Origin: Sphingomonas sp.
GTDB lineage: Bacteria > Pseudomonadota > Alphaproteobacteria > Sphingomonadales > Sphingomonadaceae
Reading direction: 5' to 3'
DNA: 23,127 bases
NCBI GenBank assembly: GCA_030824725.1
Contig: JAPJRE010000015.1
Location: 1 to 23,127 of the forward strand
The first letter of the stretch is position 1; each line of letters opens with the position of its first letter. Below the pieces are notes generated by a model. It was given only the letters and a program-made list of their open reading frames with translations. It searched no databases and had not been told where the DNA came from. This document shows positions 14,461-22,216 of the stretch, one piece after another. A program made the position numbers and the translations under genes.

Positions 14461-15211
14461 ATCTGGCCACTGCCTCCCAGATCAGCGCCCCGCCCACCGC
14501 GATCATCAGCACATAGATCGCGGTGTAGAATCGCTCGGGCGACACCCGCCGCACCAGCCACACCCCCGCCAGCGTCGACACCAGCGCCAGCGGGAACAGC
14601 GCCACCGAGGACAGCAGGTTCGCGGGTGTGAACTGCCCCAGCGCCCAATAGGCGGGCACCTTGATCCAGTTGGTCGCGGCGAAGAAGATCGCGGTCGTCC
14701 CCACCAGCCGGTCGCGCGGCAGGCCGCGCGGCAATACCCAGAGCTGGAAGGGCGGCTGGCCGGCATGGGCGATCTGGCTGGTGAACCCCGACGCGACCCC
14801 GAACAGGCTGCCCACCCATTCGGGCCAGCGCGCGGCAACCGCCGGCGTCGGCCGGCCGCTCGCCCACAGCCGGTAGCAACCGAACAGGATCGAGATCGCC
14901 CCCACCGCCGCCAGCACCAACACCGGCGAGACGCTCGCGGCGAAGCCATAGCCGAGCGCGATCCCCGCCATCGATCCCGGCAGCATCCAGCCCAGCAGCC
15001 GCCAGTCGACGGTGCGGCGGAACGCCCAGACGCTCACCACGTCCTGCAGGATCAGGATCGGCAGCGTGATCGCGGCGGCGCGCACCGGATCGATCGCGAG
15101 GGCCAGCAGCGGCAGCGACAGCGCGCCCATCCCGGCGAACCCGCCCTTGGACAGGCCGAGCAGCAGCACGGCGGGCACGGCGAGCGCATAGAAATGCCAG
15201 TCGGTGATCAT
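14459..15211 (-). CDS. TauE/SafE family sulfite exporter-type permease
   Basis: A 250-residue membrane protein with about eight hydrophobic helices. It shows both TSUP half-repeat motifs: LLGLSKGGFAGMGALSLPLL near the N-terminus (residues 14-33), and SGFTSQIAHAGQPPFQLWVL in the middle. The family moves sulfur-containing anions (sulfite, sulfoacetate, taurine-related compounds) or other small organic anions across the inner membrane; the substrate is not determinable. The ATG at 15211 places a short polar end before helix 1; a TTG 12 codons further up is less likely. It is divergent from the small ABM-domain gene with 64 bases between starts. Confidence 0.85.
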   Translation of the reverse strand: MITDWHFYALAVPAVLLLGLSKGGFAGMGALSLPLLALAIDPVRAAAITLPILILQDVVSVWAFRRTVDWRLLGWMLPGSMAGIALGYGFAASVSPVLVLAAVGAISILFGCYRLWASGRPTPAVAARWPEWVGSLFGVASGFTSQIAHAGQPPFQLWVLPRGLPRDRLVGTTAIFFAATNWIKVPAYWALGQFTPANLLSSVALFPLALVSTLAGVWLVRRVSPERFYTAIYVLMIAVGGALIWEAVAR

Positions 15212-15275
15212 CGGGACCTGCTCTTGCAGGGCTCGTACGGATTGCAAAGCGCTGAGTCCCTTCTACGATTTGCTC

Positions 15276-15599
15276 ATGGGAGAGGATCGTACCGGCCAGA
15301 TCGCGGTGCTGTTCGTATCGAAGCGCACCGCCGACGACGATGCAGGCTATGCCGAAGCGGCGACCGCCATGGACGTGCTGGCGGCGCAGCAGCCCGGCTA
15401 TCGCGGCATCGAATCGCAGCGCGGAGAGGCGGGCGTCGGCATCACCATCAGCTATTGGGCCGACAACGCCAGCGCGATCGCCTGGCGCGATCATCCCGAA
15501 CATGCCGCGATTCGCGCCAGGGGCCGCGAACGCTGGTACGCCTGGTATGAGGTGATCGTCACCCGGGTCGAGCGCGGCTATCGGTGGCGCAGGGCATGA
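15276..15599 (+). CDS. Antibiotic biosynthesis monooxygenase (ABM) domain protein
   Basis: A 107-residue single-domain protein with a ferredoxin-like ABM fold. The strand IAVLFVSKRTADDDAGYAEA, the central QPGYRGIESQRGEAGVGITISYW and the C-terminal WRDHPEHAAIRARGRERWY follow the pattern of this family, where a dimeric beta barrel oxidises aromatic substrates or degrades heme without a cofactor. The natural substrate is unknown and some members are not enzymes. The ATG at 15276 fits the domain start; the same frame is open further upstream with no similarity and only a weak ribosome site precedes 15276. The stop overlaps the next ATG as ATGA, so it is coupled with the MFS gene. Confidence 0.75.
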   Translation: MGEDRTGQIAVLFVSKRTADDDAGYAEAATAMDVLAAQQPGYRGIESQRGEAGVGITISYWADNASAIAWRDHPEHAAIRARGRERWYAWYEVIVTRVERGYRWRRA

Positions 15600-16885
15600 G
15601 CCGCGCGATCGATCGCGATTTCGCGCTGCTGTTCGGCGTGATGCTGATGATCGCCGCGGGCAACACCGCGCTGCAATCGATCCTCCCCGCGCTCGGCCGC
15701 GAACTGCACGCAGCGGACAGCGCGGTGGCGGCGGTGTTCTCGGTCTCGGCGCTGCTCTGGATGCTCACGGCGCCCTATTGGGCGAATCGATCGGAGCGGG
15801 CGGGGCGGCGCAAGATGGTGCTGCTCGGCATCGCCGGGTTCACCGCCTCGCTCGGTCTGTGCGGGCTGTGCCTCGCGTTCGGCATCAACGGCGTGCTGAG
15901 CCCCTTCGCCACCTTCGCCGCCTTCGTGGTGGGGCGCATGCTCTATGGCGGGTTCGGATCGGCGGCGCCGCCGGCGGTGCAGGCGATCGTCGCCGCGCGC
16001 ACCAGCCGCGAGGAACGGACCAAGGCGCTGACCCTGCTCGCCTCCGCCTTCGGGTTGGGGACGATCCTGGGGCCGGCGGTCGCGCCCTATCTCGTCATGG
16101 GCCATCTCTGGCCAGGCGGGCCGCTGATCGGGCTGTCCGGTCCGGCCTTTGCCGCCAGTCTGGTCGGGCTGGTGCTGATGGTCGCGGTGCTGCGGCTGCT
16201 GCCGGCCACCTCCGGCGCGATCGAGCATGGCGCGGCCCCCAGCTATCCCTCGATCGGCGGGCAGGGCACCGGCGCGAGCGTGGCGGCGGCGGTGGGCGAA
16301 TATGCGGAGCAGGTCCGCACCTTCGATCCCCGCGTGCGCCCCTGGATGATCGCCGGGCTCGTCACCGGCCATGCCCAGGCGATGACCGGCCAGGCTATCG
16401 GTTTCCTGATCATCGACCGGCTGGCGCTCGCCCCCGCCGCCGCGCTGGAGCCGACGGGGCTGGTGCTGATGATCGGCGCGGGCGCCTCTCTGCTCGTCCA
16501 ATGGGGGCTGATCCCGCTGCTGGAACTCAAGCCCCGCGCGCTGATCCTCGCCGGCGCGGTGCTGGGCGCGGCCGGCTGCGTGATGACTGCGATCGCGGCA
16601 TCGCTGTACGGCATCGCGATCGGCTATGCGACGATCGCGCTCGGCATGGGCTTTGCGCGGCCCGGATTCACCGCCGGCGCCTCGCTCGCGGTGGGGCCGC
16701 ATGCGCAAGGCTCGGTGGCCGGGCGGGTGACCTCGATCAACGGCGCGGCCTTCGTGCTGGGCCCGTCGATCGGCGTGGCGCTGTACGAGCATTGGGGCGC
16801 GCTCCCCTATCTCGTCGCTGCCGCCGCGCTGGTGCTGCTGTTCGGCTATGGCTGCATGGCGACGCGGCGCCGGGAGAATGGCTGA
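15596..16885 (+). CDS. MFS transporter
   Basis: A 429-residue membrane protein with about 12 hydrophobic helices in two halves and a hydrophilic central loop (about residues 205-245). The loop between helices 2 and 3 reads YWANRSERAGRRKMVLLG, a version of the MFS signature G-x-x-x-D-R-x-G-R-R. It resembles the TetA/multidrug group of H+-coupled exporters, but the substrate cannot be read. The ATG at 15596 lies in the ATGA overlap with the ABM gene; a GTG four codons earlier is an alternative. Co-translation with a small monooxygenase would fit modification plus export of a small aromatic compound, which is an inference from context only. Confidence 0.87.
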   Translation: MSRAIDRDFALLFGVMLMIAAGNTALQSILPALGRELHAADSAVAAVFSVSALLWMLTAPYWANRSERAGRRKMVLLGIAGFTASLGLCGLCLAFGINGVLSPFATFAAFVVGRMLYGGFGSAAPPAVQAIVAARTSREERTKALTLLASAFGLGTILGPAVAPYLVMGHLWPGGPLIGLSGPAFAASLVGLVLMVAVLRLLPATSGAIEHGAAPSYPSIGGQGTGASVAAAVGEYAEQVRTFDPRVRPWMIAGLVTGHAQAMTGQAIGFLIIDRLALAPAAALEPTGLVLMIGAGASLLVQWGLIPLLELKPRALILAGAVLGAAGCVMTAIAASLYGIAIGYATIALGMGFARPGFTAGASLAVGPHAQGSVAGRVTSINGAAFVLGPSIGVALYEHWGALPYLVAAAALVLLFGYGCMATRRRENG

Positions 16886-16907
16886 TTTTGGGCCGAGGGC
16901 CTGTCTT

Positions 16908-16926
16908 CCTATGAAGTCTTCATAGG
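16908..16926. promoter_or_regulatory. 19-base near-perfect palindrome upstream of the GGDEF-EAL gene
   Basis: CCTATGAAG and CTTCATAGG flank a single central T. The site lies 22 bases after the MFS stop and 30 bases before the GGDEF-EAL start. A one-base centre makes it a better dyad operator than a stem-loop; no T run follows, so a terminator role is weaker. The binding protein is unknown. Confidence 0.5.
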
Positions 16927-16956
16927 CTTGCACCATCAACCCGAGATCTTCCGCAA

Positions 16957-18867
16957 ATGTCCGATCCGAACATCCTGCGGTTTCTCGCGCGCCCGTTCCG
17001 CCGCACCGGTCAACATCTCCGCGCCTGGACCGATGTTGAGCGGAGCAACGCCCTTGCCGAAGCCTATCGGCCGATCGTCCGCGGCTTTCTGCTTCCCGGT
17101 GCTTGCTATTATCTGATTGTCACGGCAGCACATTTTCGGGACGAACGGGGCGTTTCGCTGGCGATACTCGCGGGGCTCAGCGCGCTGACCGCGCTCTGCT
17201 ACGGCTGGTTCCGTGTCCGCGTGCTGGCCGTGCCCAACCTGCCGCTCGGCCGGCTCGAAGCCGTCGGCGTCGCCACCAACCTGCTGATGTACAGCAATGT
17301 CGCCGCCTATATGCTGCTGCATTTTGAGGCCAACAAGCTGATCTACTTCGTGCTGATGGCGGTGGTCTTCTCCACCTCCGCCATCACGCTGCGCGCGACG
17401 CTGGGCTGCGTGACCCTCTCGATTGCGTCGATGCTGTTTCTCGCCGACCGGGCACCCGAGGCGCAGTTCGAGCAGTTCGCCTTTATCGGGCTGGCCACCT
17501 CCTTCGCCTCGTTCGGCATGGCGACGCTGCTCCGCATGGCGATCCTGCGCCAGATCGACGCGCGCCTGCTCGCCGACCAGCTTGCCGCCAGCGACAGCCT
17601 GACCGGCATCGCCAACCGCCGCGCCGTGTTCGCCACCATGGCGCGGCTGGAAAAGGCGCAGTCGCCCTTCTGGGTGGGCATTCTCGACCTCGACGGGTTC
17701 AAGGCGATCAACGACATTTACGGCCATGCGATCGGCGACGTGCTGCTCGCCGACGTGGTCAACCGCTTCACGCCCTTCGCGTCCGCCACGGTGCATTTTG
17801 GCCGGATTGGCGGCGACGAGTTCGCGATCCTGGTGGAGGGCAGCGACGATCCCGCGCCGGTCCGCCAGCTCGGCGACGCAATCATCGCCAGCATCCGCGA
17901 GCCGTTCGTCCACGGGCTGCTGCGTCTTTCGGTGGGCGGCACCATCGGCTTCGCGCATTGCCCGCGCGGCGGCCAGGCGGTGGAAGTCTATGAGCAGGCC
18001 GATTTCGCGCTCTATTCGGGCAAGCAGCGGGCGCGCTGCACCACCATGGTGTTCACCGGCGAGGAGGAAACGCGCATGCGCGAATCGATCCTGCTCGAGC
18101 GCGGCCTGCGCGAAGCGGATCTCGATCGCGAGCTCTATCTGCTGTTTCAGCCGCAGATCGGCACCGAAAGCGGCGCGGTGGTGGGGTTCGAGGCGCTGGC
18201 GCGGTGGGACAGCCCGTCGCTCGGCGCGATCGCGCCCGATCGCTTCATCCGGGCAGCCGAGCGCGCCGGGCTCACCAAGGCCGTGACGCGGGTGCTGTTC
18301 GCCAAGGGGCTCGCCGCTATGGTCGCCTGGCCCGCTCCGATCCGGCTGTCGTTCAACCTTTCGGCGCAGGACCTCGCCGATCGCAGCTTCCTCCTGTCGC
18401 TGGCCGACGAAGTGGCGAATCACGGCATCGCCGCCAATCGCGTCGAGTTCGAGATCACCGAAACCGCGGTGATGAAGGACATCGCCGCCGCTTCGGCGCT
18501 GCTCCACGAACTCGCTGCGCGGGGGTTTCGCATCGCGCTCGACGATTTCGGCTCGGGCTATTCGAGCTTCGAATATATCGACCGGCTGCCGCTGACCAAG
18601 GTGAAGGTGGACAAGTCGTTCGTGCGCCGGATCGCGGTGAGCCCCGCCGCCCGCGAGATCGTCGCCGGGGTGATCGGCCTGTGCCGCAATCTGGGCCTCG
18701 ACTGCGTGCTGGAGGGCATCGAGATCGAGGACGAAATGGCGATCCTGCGGCCGCTTTCGCCGCATCTGCTGCAAGGCTATCTGTTCGGCCGCCCGATGAC
18801 GGCGGCGGAGGCGCAGCGCCGCCTGCATGGCGGCACCCAGTCGCAGGCTTCCGCCACCGCACGCTGA
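16957..18867 (+). CDS. Membrane-bound GGDEF-EAL cyclic-di-GMP protein
   Basis: A 636-residue protein. About six hydrophobic helices lie in residues 42-195, possibly a membrane sensor of unknown ligand. A GGDEF domain follows (about 208-368), with DSLTGIANRR, LDLDGFKAINDIYGHAIGD and an intact GGDEF (285-289). There is no R-x-x-D inhibitory site upstream of it. The EAL domain (about 380-625) keeps FEALARW (411-417), FNLSAQDL (466-473), EFEITET, LDDFGSGYSSFEY (528-540), VKVDKSFV and LEGIE. Both active sites look complete, so it could synthesise and hydrolyse cyclic-di-GMP, or use GGDEF as a GTP-sensing regulator of the phosphodiesterase. Such proteins control the switch between motile and attached life. 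It stands alone on its strand and is the last clearly chromosomal gene before the transposon-like DNA. Confidence 0.92.
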   Translation: MSDPNILRFLARPFRRTGQHLRAWTDVERSNALAEAYRPIVRGFLLPGACYYLIVTAAHFRDERGVSLAILAGLSALTALCYGWFRVRVLAVPNLPLGRLEAVGVATNLLMYSNVAAYMLLHFEANKLIYFVLMAVVFSTSAITLRATLGCVTLSIASMLFLADRAPEAQFEQFAFIGLATSFASFGMATLLRMAILRQIDARLLADQLAASDSLTGIANRRAVFATMARLEKAQSPFWVGILDLDGFKAINDIYGHAIGDVLLADVVNRFTPFASATVHFGRIGGDEFAILVEGSDDPAPVRQLGDAIIASIREPFVHGLLRLSVGGTIGFAHCPRGGQAVEVYEQADFALYSGKQRARCTTMVFTGEEETRMRESILLERGLREADLDRELYLLFQPQIGTESGAVVGFEALARWDSPSLGAIAPDRFIRAAERAGLTKAVTRVLFAKGLAAMVAWPAPIRLSFNLSAQDLADRSFLLSLADEVANHGIAANRVEFEITETAVMKDIAAASALLHELAARGFRIALDDFGSGYSSFEYIDRLPLTKVKVDKSFVRRIAVSPAAREIVAGVIGLCRNLGLDCVLEGIEIEDEMAILRPLSPHLLQGYLFGRPMTAAEAQRRLHGGTQSQASATAR

Positions 18868-19057
18868 CCCACTCCAAGCCCGCATCTGGCCTGACACGGG
18901 CGGTCAGCTTTGCGACGGGAGGCGCGGTTTGGCGTGCCGATGATTTGTAGGCTGCGGCCGAAGCACTGCCGCTGGCGGTCGATCCGGTGCCGTCGCATCG
19001 ACGGTGCAACGCCGCTCCGGGCGCACCGCGTACCGGTGCGATAAAGCAGCTGAATGC

Positions 19058-19071
19058 TCGGAAATCTGCCG
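19058..19071. repeat. 14-base repeat, copy 1 (TCGGAAATCTGCCG)
   Basis: TCGGAAATCTGCCG occurs here and again at 19305-19318, in the loop and right arm of the terminator hairpin. The copies are in the same orientation, 247 bases apart. It may be part of a transposon-end binding site or a scar of local duplication. Confidence 0.55.
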
Positions 19072-19149
19072 TTATCAGCTTCCACCAAAGGCCGCTCAAT
19101 TAAGGCACTATATAACAAAGAAATTTTCATTCTGAGCGAAAAGCGGATA

Positions 19150-19200
19150 TTGCAGACCTCCCGCTCAAACCAGCCGTTCTTTGCAAACCTCCCGCTCAAC
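19150..19200. repeat. Two 20-base direct repeats, candidate TnsB-binding sites
   Basis: TTGCAGACCTCCCGCTCAAA (19150-19169) and TTGCAAACCTCCCGCTCAAC (19181-19200) agree at 18 of 20 positions and start 31 bases apart. A shorter relative, CCGCTCAAT, lies at 19092-19100. Ends of TnsB/TniA-type transposons carry arrays of about 20-base transposase-binding repeats, and these lie outside the last gene of the module, where an end is expected. Binding is inferred. Confidence 0.6.
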
Positions 19201-19285
19201 TCTGAGCCCCATATGGCCACGGTTGGGAACTGCAGGCAACAGCGGCGCAACCATTTTGGTTCGGTCCGCCAGCTTTCCGCACTCT

Positions 19286-19326
19286 AAAACAATGTGCCGG
19301 CAGATCGGAAATCTGCCGGCACATTG
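19286..19326 (-). terminator. Intrinsic terminator of the tnsB-tnsC-tniQ operon
   Basis: The arms CAATGTGCCGGCAGAT (19290-19305) and ATCTGCCGGCACATTG (19311-19326) are perfect 16-base inverted repeats with a 5-base loop. On the minus strand the stem is followed directly by TTTTAG, giving a directional Rho-independent terminator 44 bases after the tniQ stop. Confidence 0.8.
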
Positions 19327-19370
19327 CTGCGCGCTCATCGCTGTCGGGGCGGACATCCATCGCCGCAAAG

Positions 19371-21179
19371 TCACGTTACAAGCAGCGCTTCCGCTTGGCA
19401 TCGATCCCAAAGCCCGGGAGCGATTTGAGGCACACCGCGCTTTTCTAGCAAGGCGGCGACCCGCGTGGTTGCAACACCGGTGCGGCGGGTCAGATCGAAC
19501 GTCGTCACGCCTGTAGCAGCGCGTTTGAGGATCTGTTCGACGGAATACCTTTTTCGCATCCCGCCGCCTTGGCTGTCCAACCCCGATAGCAAATCGTAGG
19601 CGCTGCGATTTCCATTCAAGCATTCGAGCGCATCCGTTCCGCTCCACCATTGGCATCGCTCGATTTGCGTGTCGATTTGTAGGTCGTGGTCCATGGCCAC
19701 AAAGCTCGTTATCGCCCGCCGGTCGACCAGAATGCGGTCTACCACCGCCCTCTGCTTGGCGTCGGCCACAAGTTCAAAGGTAAGGTTACCCGCCAGCATT
19801 GCAGAGAACGCGGCACCCCACGGCTTCGGTCGGCCGGACACGTGACGGATCGCGTCTCGAAAAGAAATTCGCGCTCCAACTACGCTAGCCGCCCTTTGCT
19901 CGACCCCCGCAACGAATGAACGAGCGGCGGCGCGATGCACCTCCAGTTGTTTAGCCTGACTGCTGGGAGCATCAGGAGCGATGACAGAGGCCTCCAAGAG
20001 CTGTTCAAGCCCGTATAGAGGCAAGCCGAGTTCATTCGCGACGATCGTGCGGCAACCGACGACGCGTAGTTTTGGGGCCAAAGCCACGACCTCTGCCGGA
20101 TCGAAAGCTCGAATTCGAAGTGAGCCTTGAGCCCACCTGTGTTGCGTGAATTTGCCCTCATCCCATGCTTGTTTGAGTGCGGGTTCGTCCACTCCGCTCA
20201 ATCGCGCCGCTTCCATCGCACTGATGTAAGGTGAACGGAGGCGACCTATCGCGCCCGAGGGGTGGTATCTCGGCGCGGCGGGAGCGTCTTGTGCCGCCTT
20301 CGTATCGGGCGCCGGTGTCGGGTCATCCCCGATGCAATCCAGAAGCGTGTACGCTCGGCGAACGCGATCCCACGCGTTCGTCCGACATTCCACCGAGCGC
20401 TCGATCAGATGCAAACCGTTCGGCCACAACATCGCCGCCTCGCATGCCTTAGCTATAGCTTCGGTTCTCGAGATGGTATTCGCTCCCGGCTTCCCGTCGG
20501 AAATAGCCCGAGCGGCGCTCATGACGACGTCGTACAGCAGGTTGCGCCGTGTCTGCCGGATCGCGGCGGGCAGCATCGAACGCGCTATTTCGTGTGAGGC
20601 TGGATCTGGGTCGACCAGCTTGGCGATGAACTGAAGCTGGGGCTTCCACTCCTCTGGGACAGCAACCGACGGTAGCTTGCCCAGGTCACCGGCACATGCA
20701 TGGCAACGGTCGGAGCCGTTTGAGGTCACCCAATTTTGCTTTATGCCCTTTTCCTCACACGGACAGGTATCCTGCAGCATATCCCACCCAATCGTTGAGA
20801 ACGGCAGATCGCGCAGTTCATGCGTAGCTGGGTGATAGCGATGCCCTTCAGATATGGCCGCCGGGGAGAAGCGTCGCACCCTATCCTCGATGCGGCTCTT
20901 GAGGACGTCCAGACCGAAGAATTTGCGATGTCCCTTTTCGGAGAGCGGATATCGGCGAAGCTGAACCTCCTCCTCAGAAATACGCAGTGCCGTTGCAAGA
21001 CCGGCGACATCAAGGTCTGGGCTTTCCGAAACGAGCACGCGGTTTCTGTTCGGCATGCCGAAATGGTTCAACATGCCGTATGTGTGTGGAATGCGGTTTT
21101 GGAAGCATACGTCGAAAACCAGTCCCCGGAGCGATGCTCCGGGGACCAGAGTTGCAGCGCGACGAGCCTGGCGCGCCAT
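19371..21179 (-). CDS. TniQ/TnsD-like target-selection protein
   Basis: A 602-residue protein, third gene of the module. Residues about 10-175 resemble a TniQ domain: an N-terminal SLRGLVFDVCFQNRIPHTYGM region, then a zinc-binding-like cluster with DTCPCEEKG (Cys139, Cys141) and DRCHACAGDL (Cys159, Cys162). The rest, over 400 residues, contains helix-turn-helix-like segments near 345-370 (ISAMEAARLSGVDEPALKQA) and 557-581 (TGVTTFDLTRRTGVATTRVA). TniQ proteins recruit TnsC to the target; long ones with extra DNA-binding regions (TnsD type) recognise a fixed attachment site. Most simple TniQ proteins are nearer 300-400 residues. The ATG overlaps the tnsC stop by one base. The TniQ call is from motif pattern and gene order; the target is unknown. 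Confidence 0.78.
   Translation of the reverse strand: MARQARRAATLVPGASLRGLVFDVCFQNRIPHTYGMLNHFGMPNRNRVLVSESPDLDVAGLATALRISEEEVQLRRYPLSEKGHRKFFGLDVLKSRIEDRVRRFSPAAISEGHRYHPATHELRDLPFSTIGWDMLQDTCPCEEKGIKQNWVTSNGSDRCHACAGDLGKLPSVAVPEEWKPQLQFIAKLVDPDPASHEIARSMLPAAIRQTRRNLLYDVVMSAARAISDGKPGANTISRTEAIAKACEAAMLWPNGLHLIERSVECRTNAWDRVRRAYTLLDCIGDDPTPAPDTKAAQDAPAAPRYHPSGAIGRLRSPYISAMEAARLSGVDEPALKQAWDEGKFTQHRWAQGSLRIRAFDPAEVVALAPKLRVVGCRTIVANELGLPLYGLEQLLEASVIAPDAPSSQAKQLEVHRAAARSFVAGVEQRAASVVGARISFRDAIRHVSGRPKPWGAAFSAMLAGNLTFELVADAKQRAVVDRILVDRRAITSFVAMDHDLQIDTQIERCQWWSGTDALECLNGNRSAYDLLSGLDSQGGGMRKRYSVEQILKRAATGVTTFDLTRRTGVATTRVAALLEKRGVPQIAPGLWDRCQAEALLVT
21122..21146. repeat. 25-base perfect palindrome inside the start of tniQ
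   Basis: GTCCCCGGAGC and GCTCCGGGGAC enclose GAT, an 11-base perfect stem with a three-base loop. It begins 33 bases after the tniQ start codon and codes for part of VPGASLRG. It could fold in the mRNA and restrain tniQ translation or be a protein-binding dyad. Confidence 0.6.
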
Positions 21180-22216
21180 CAATACATCATCCTCAATGGG
21201 TTGGAGTTGACGAAGCCATGGCCCACGTTCCAAGCGTCGATGGCGTTGACCAGATCCTGCAAATCGACATGATCGCGACCATCCCGGACGGCACCGCGCA
21301 CTGCGGTTCTGATAGTTCCCATCAGTTGCCCGATTACCCCATTTGTCGCCTCGATCAGGGGATGGCACAGGTCCTCGGCCGCCAGGCCGATTTGCTTCGT
21401 TAAGATCCCGTCTGACACAAGCCGGGCATCTAGATGCTGCAAAAGCCCATTCCAGATCTCCCTGTCGTACTCGTCATGCCATTCTAACCGACCTAGCCTG
21501 CAAGGAGCGGCAAGGCGCCCACTAAGCTCCTTGTCCTTCGCAAACACGGGCACAGCCTCTTCCGTACCGAGCAGCGCTACTGGAACGACGCCGCCGTCCA
21601 GAAGCAGCTTCACCGAGGACGTGATCTCGCCTCCGAAGCCTGATCGCTTTCCGCCGTGCTGGCTCTCGTCGATGATCAGCAGCTTGGTTTCGGCTTCCCC
21701 CAGAGCTTCCAGGGTACGTCGACGAAGGCTGTGCTCGGTGCCGTTCAACGCAAATCCGTCATCCAGCCCTGCCAGGATTTCCACGTACAGACTGCGGGCC
21801 GTTCCGGAATTATCCAGTCGCACGTGGAGGACCGACTTTTGCCCGTCTCCATCGTTTGCATTGGCCCGCTTGGCGTATTCCTCGGCAGTCGTGGTTTTGC
21901 CTGCGCCGGTCACCTCGAACAAGGTCATGCCAAGCATCGGCTGACCCCGCATCAAAAGACCGGTCTGCAGGAGTTCGTCGAACTCGGCATGTATCTCAAG
22001 CTGACGCGGCTCTTCGAGTCGAATTTTCCGGACCGCTGCGACAGCTTTAGCCACCTGGCGCGAGTGCCAAGCCAAGGAGCCTGGACGCGGGGACGACGCA
22101 TTTTCCCGCTCAGGCTCGCCGGTGCTCTCGTCACCTCGGTTAGGAACTGACAAGTAGTTTGCGACATTGGCCTCGTAGGAGTGCGAGGAGGTTTGTGGGC
22201 GATAGCTATCAGTCAT
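21179..22216 (-). CDS. TnsC/TniB-like AAA ATPase of the transposition module
   Basis: A 345-residue ATPase. After a polar N-terminus of about 65 residues comes the AAA core. The Walker A is TLFEVTGAGKTTTAEEY (98-114), where Lys107 and Thr108 are intact but the first Gly of G-x4-G-K-T is Glu101. Walker B is KLLIIDESQH (178-187), the usual TniB form. A sensor-like VALLGTEEA (213-221) and a probable arginine finger in ELSGRL (230-235) follow. Such proteins polymerise on DNA with ATP and link the TniQ-marked target to the transposase. The ATG at 22216 overlaps the transposase gene end by eight bases and a GGGGTCAG stretch lies upstream; an in-frame start 12 codons earlier is less likely. Confidence 0.87.
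   Translation of the reverse strand: MTDSYRPQTSSHSYEANVANYLSVPNRGDESTGEPERENASSPRPGSLAWHSRQVAKAVAAVRKIRLEEPRQLEIHAEFDELLQTGLLMRGQPMLGMTLFEVTGAGKTTTAEEYAKRANANDGDGQKSVLHVRLDNSGTARSLYVEILAGLDDGFALNGTEHSLRRRTLEALGEAETKLLIIDESQHGGKRSGFGGEITSSVKLLLDGGVVPVALLGTEEAVPVFAKDKELSGRLAAPCRLGRLEWHDEYDREIWNGLLQHLDARLVSDGILTKQIGLAAEDLCHPLIEATNGVIGQLMGTIRTAVRGAVRDGRDHVDLQDLVNAIDAWNVGHGFVNSNPLRMMY

Larger units (their letters stand above)
18868..19370. other. 503-base gene-free region: chromosome-to-transposon junction
   Basis: No credible gene is seen. 18868-19040 is GC-rich like the chromosome and holds two short hairpins: CCGTCG/CGACGG at 18990-19004 and CGCACCG/CGGTGCG at 19022-19040, neither followed by T. 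From about 19041 the DNA is visibly richer in A and T (for example 19101-19136) and carries the direct repeats, 14-base repeat and terminator listed separately. The boundary of the mobile element probably lies between about 18940 and 19160 but no end is proven. Confidence 0.6.

Noticed and set aside
13434..15503. 689-residue open frame on the minus strand opposite prs and reaching over the permease gene
   Set aside because: It crosses the prs-permease terminator, has no recognisable domain and is antisense to an unmistakable PRPP synthetase.
16936..18897. 653-residue minus-strand frame opposite the GGDEF-EAL gene
   Set aside because: Its composition (Gln/His/Arg/Asp-rich, no hydrophobic pattern) is that of a shadow frame; the plus strand encodes complete GGDEF and EAL motifs.
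19054..19287. 77-residue plus-strand frame in the junction region
   Set aside because: It runs through the 20-base direct repeats, has no ribosome site or similarity, and its repeated NLPL words come from those repeats.
18868..19370. tRNA or other classical attachment site at the transposon edge
   Set aside because: No cloverleaf with an acceptor stem and T-loop GTTCRA could be found in the gap; the only hairpins are short or belong to the terminator.
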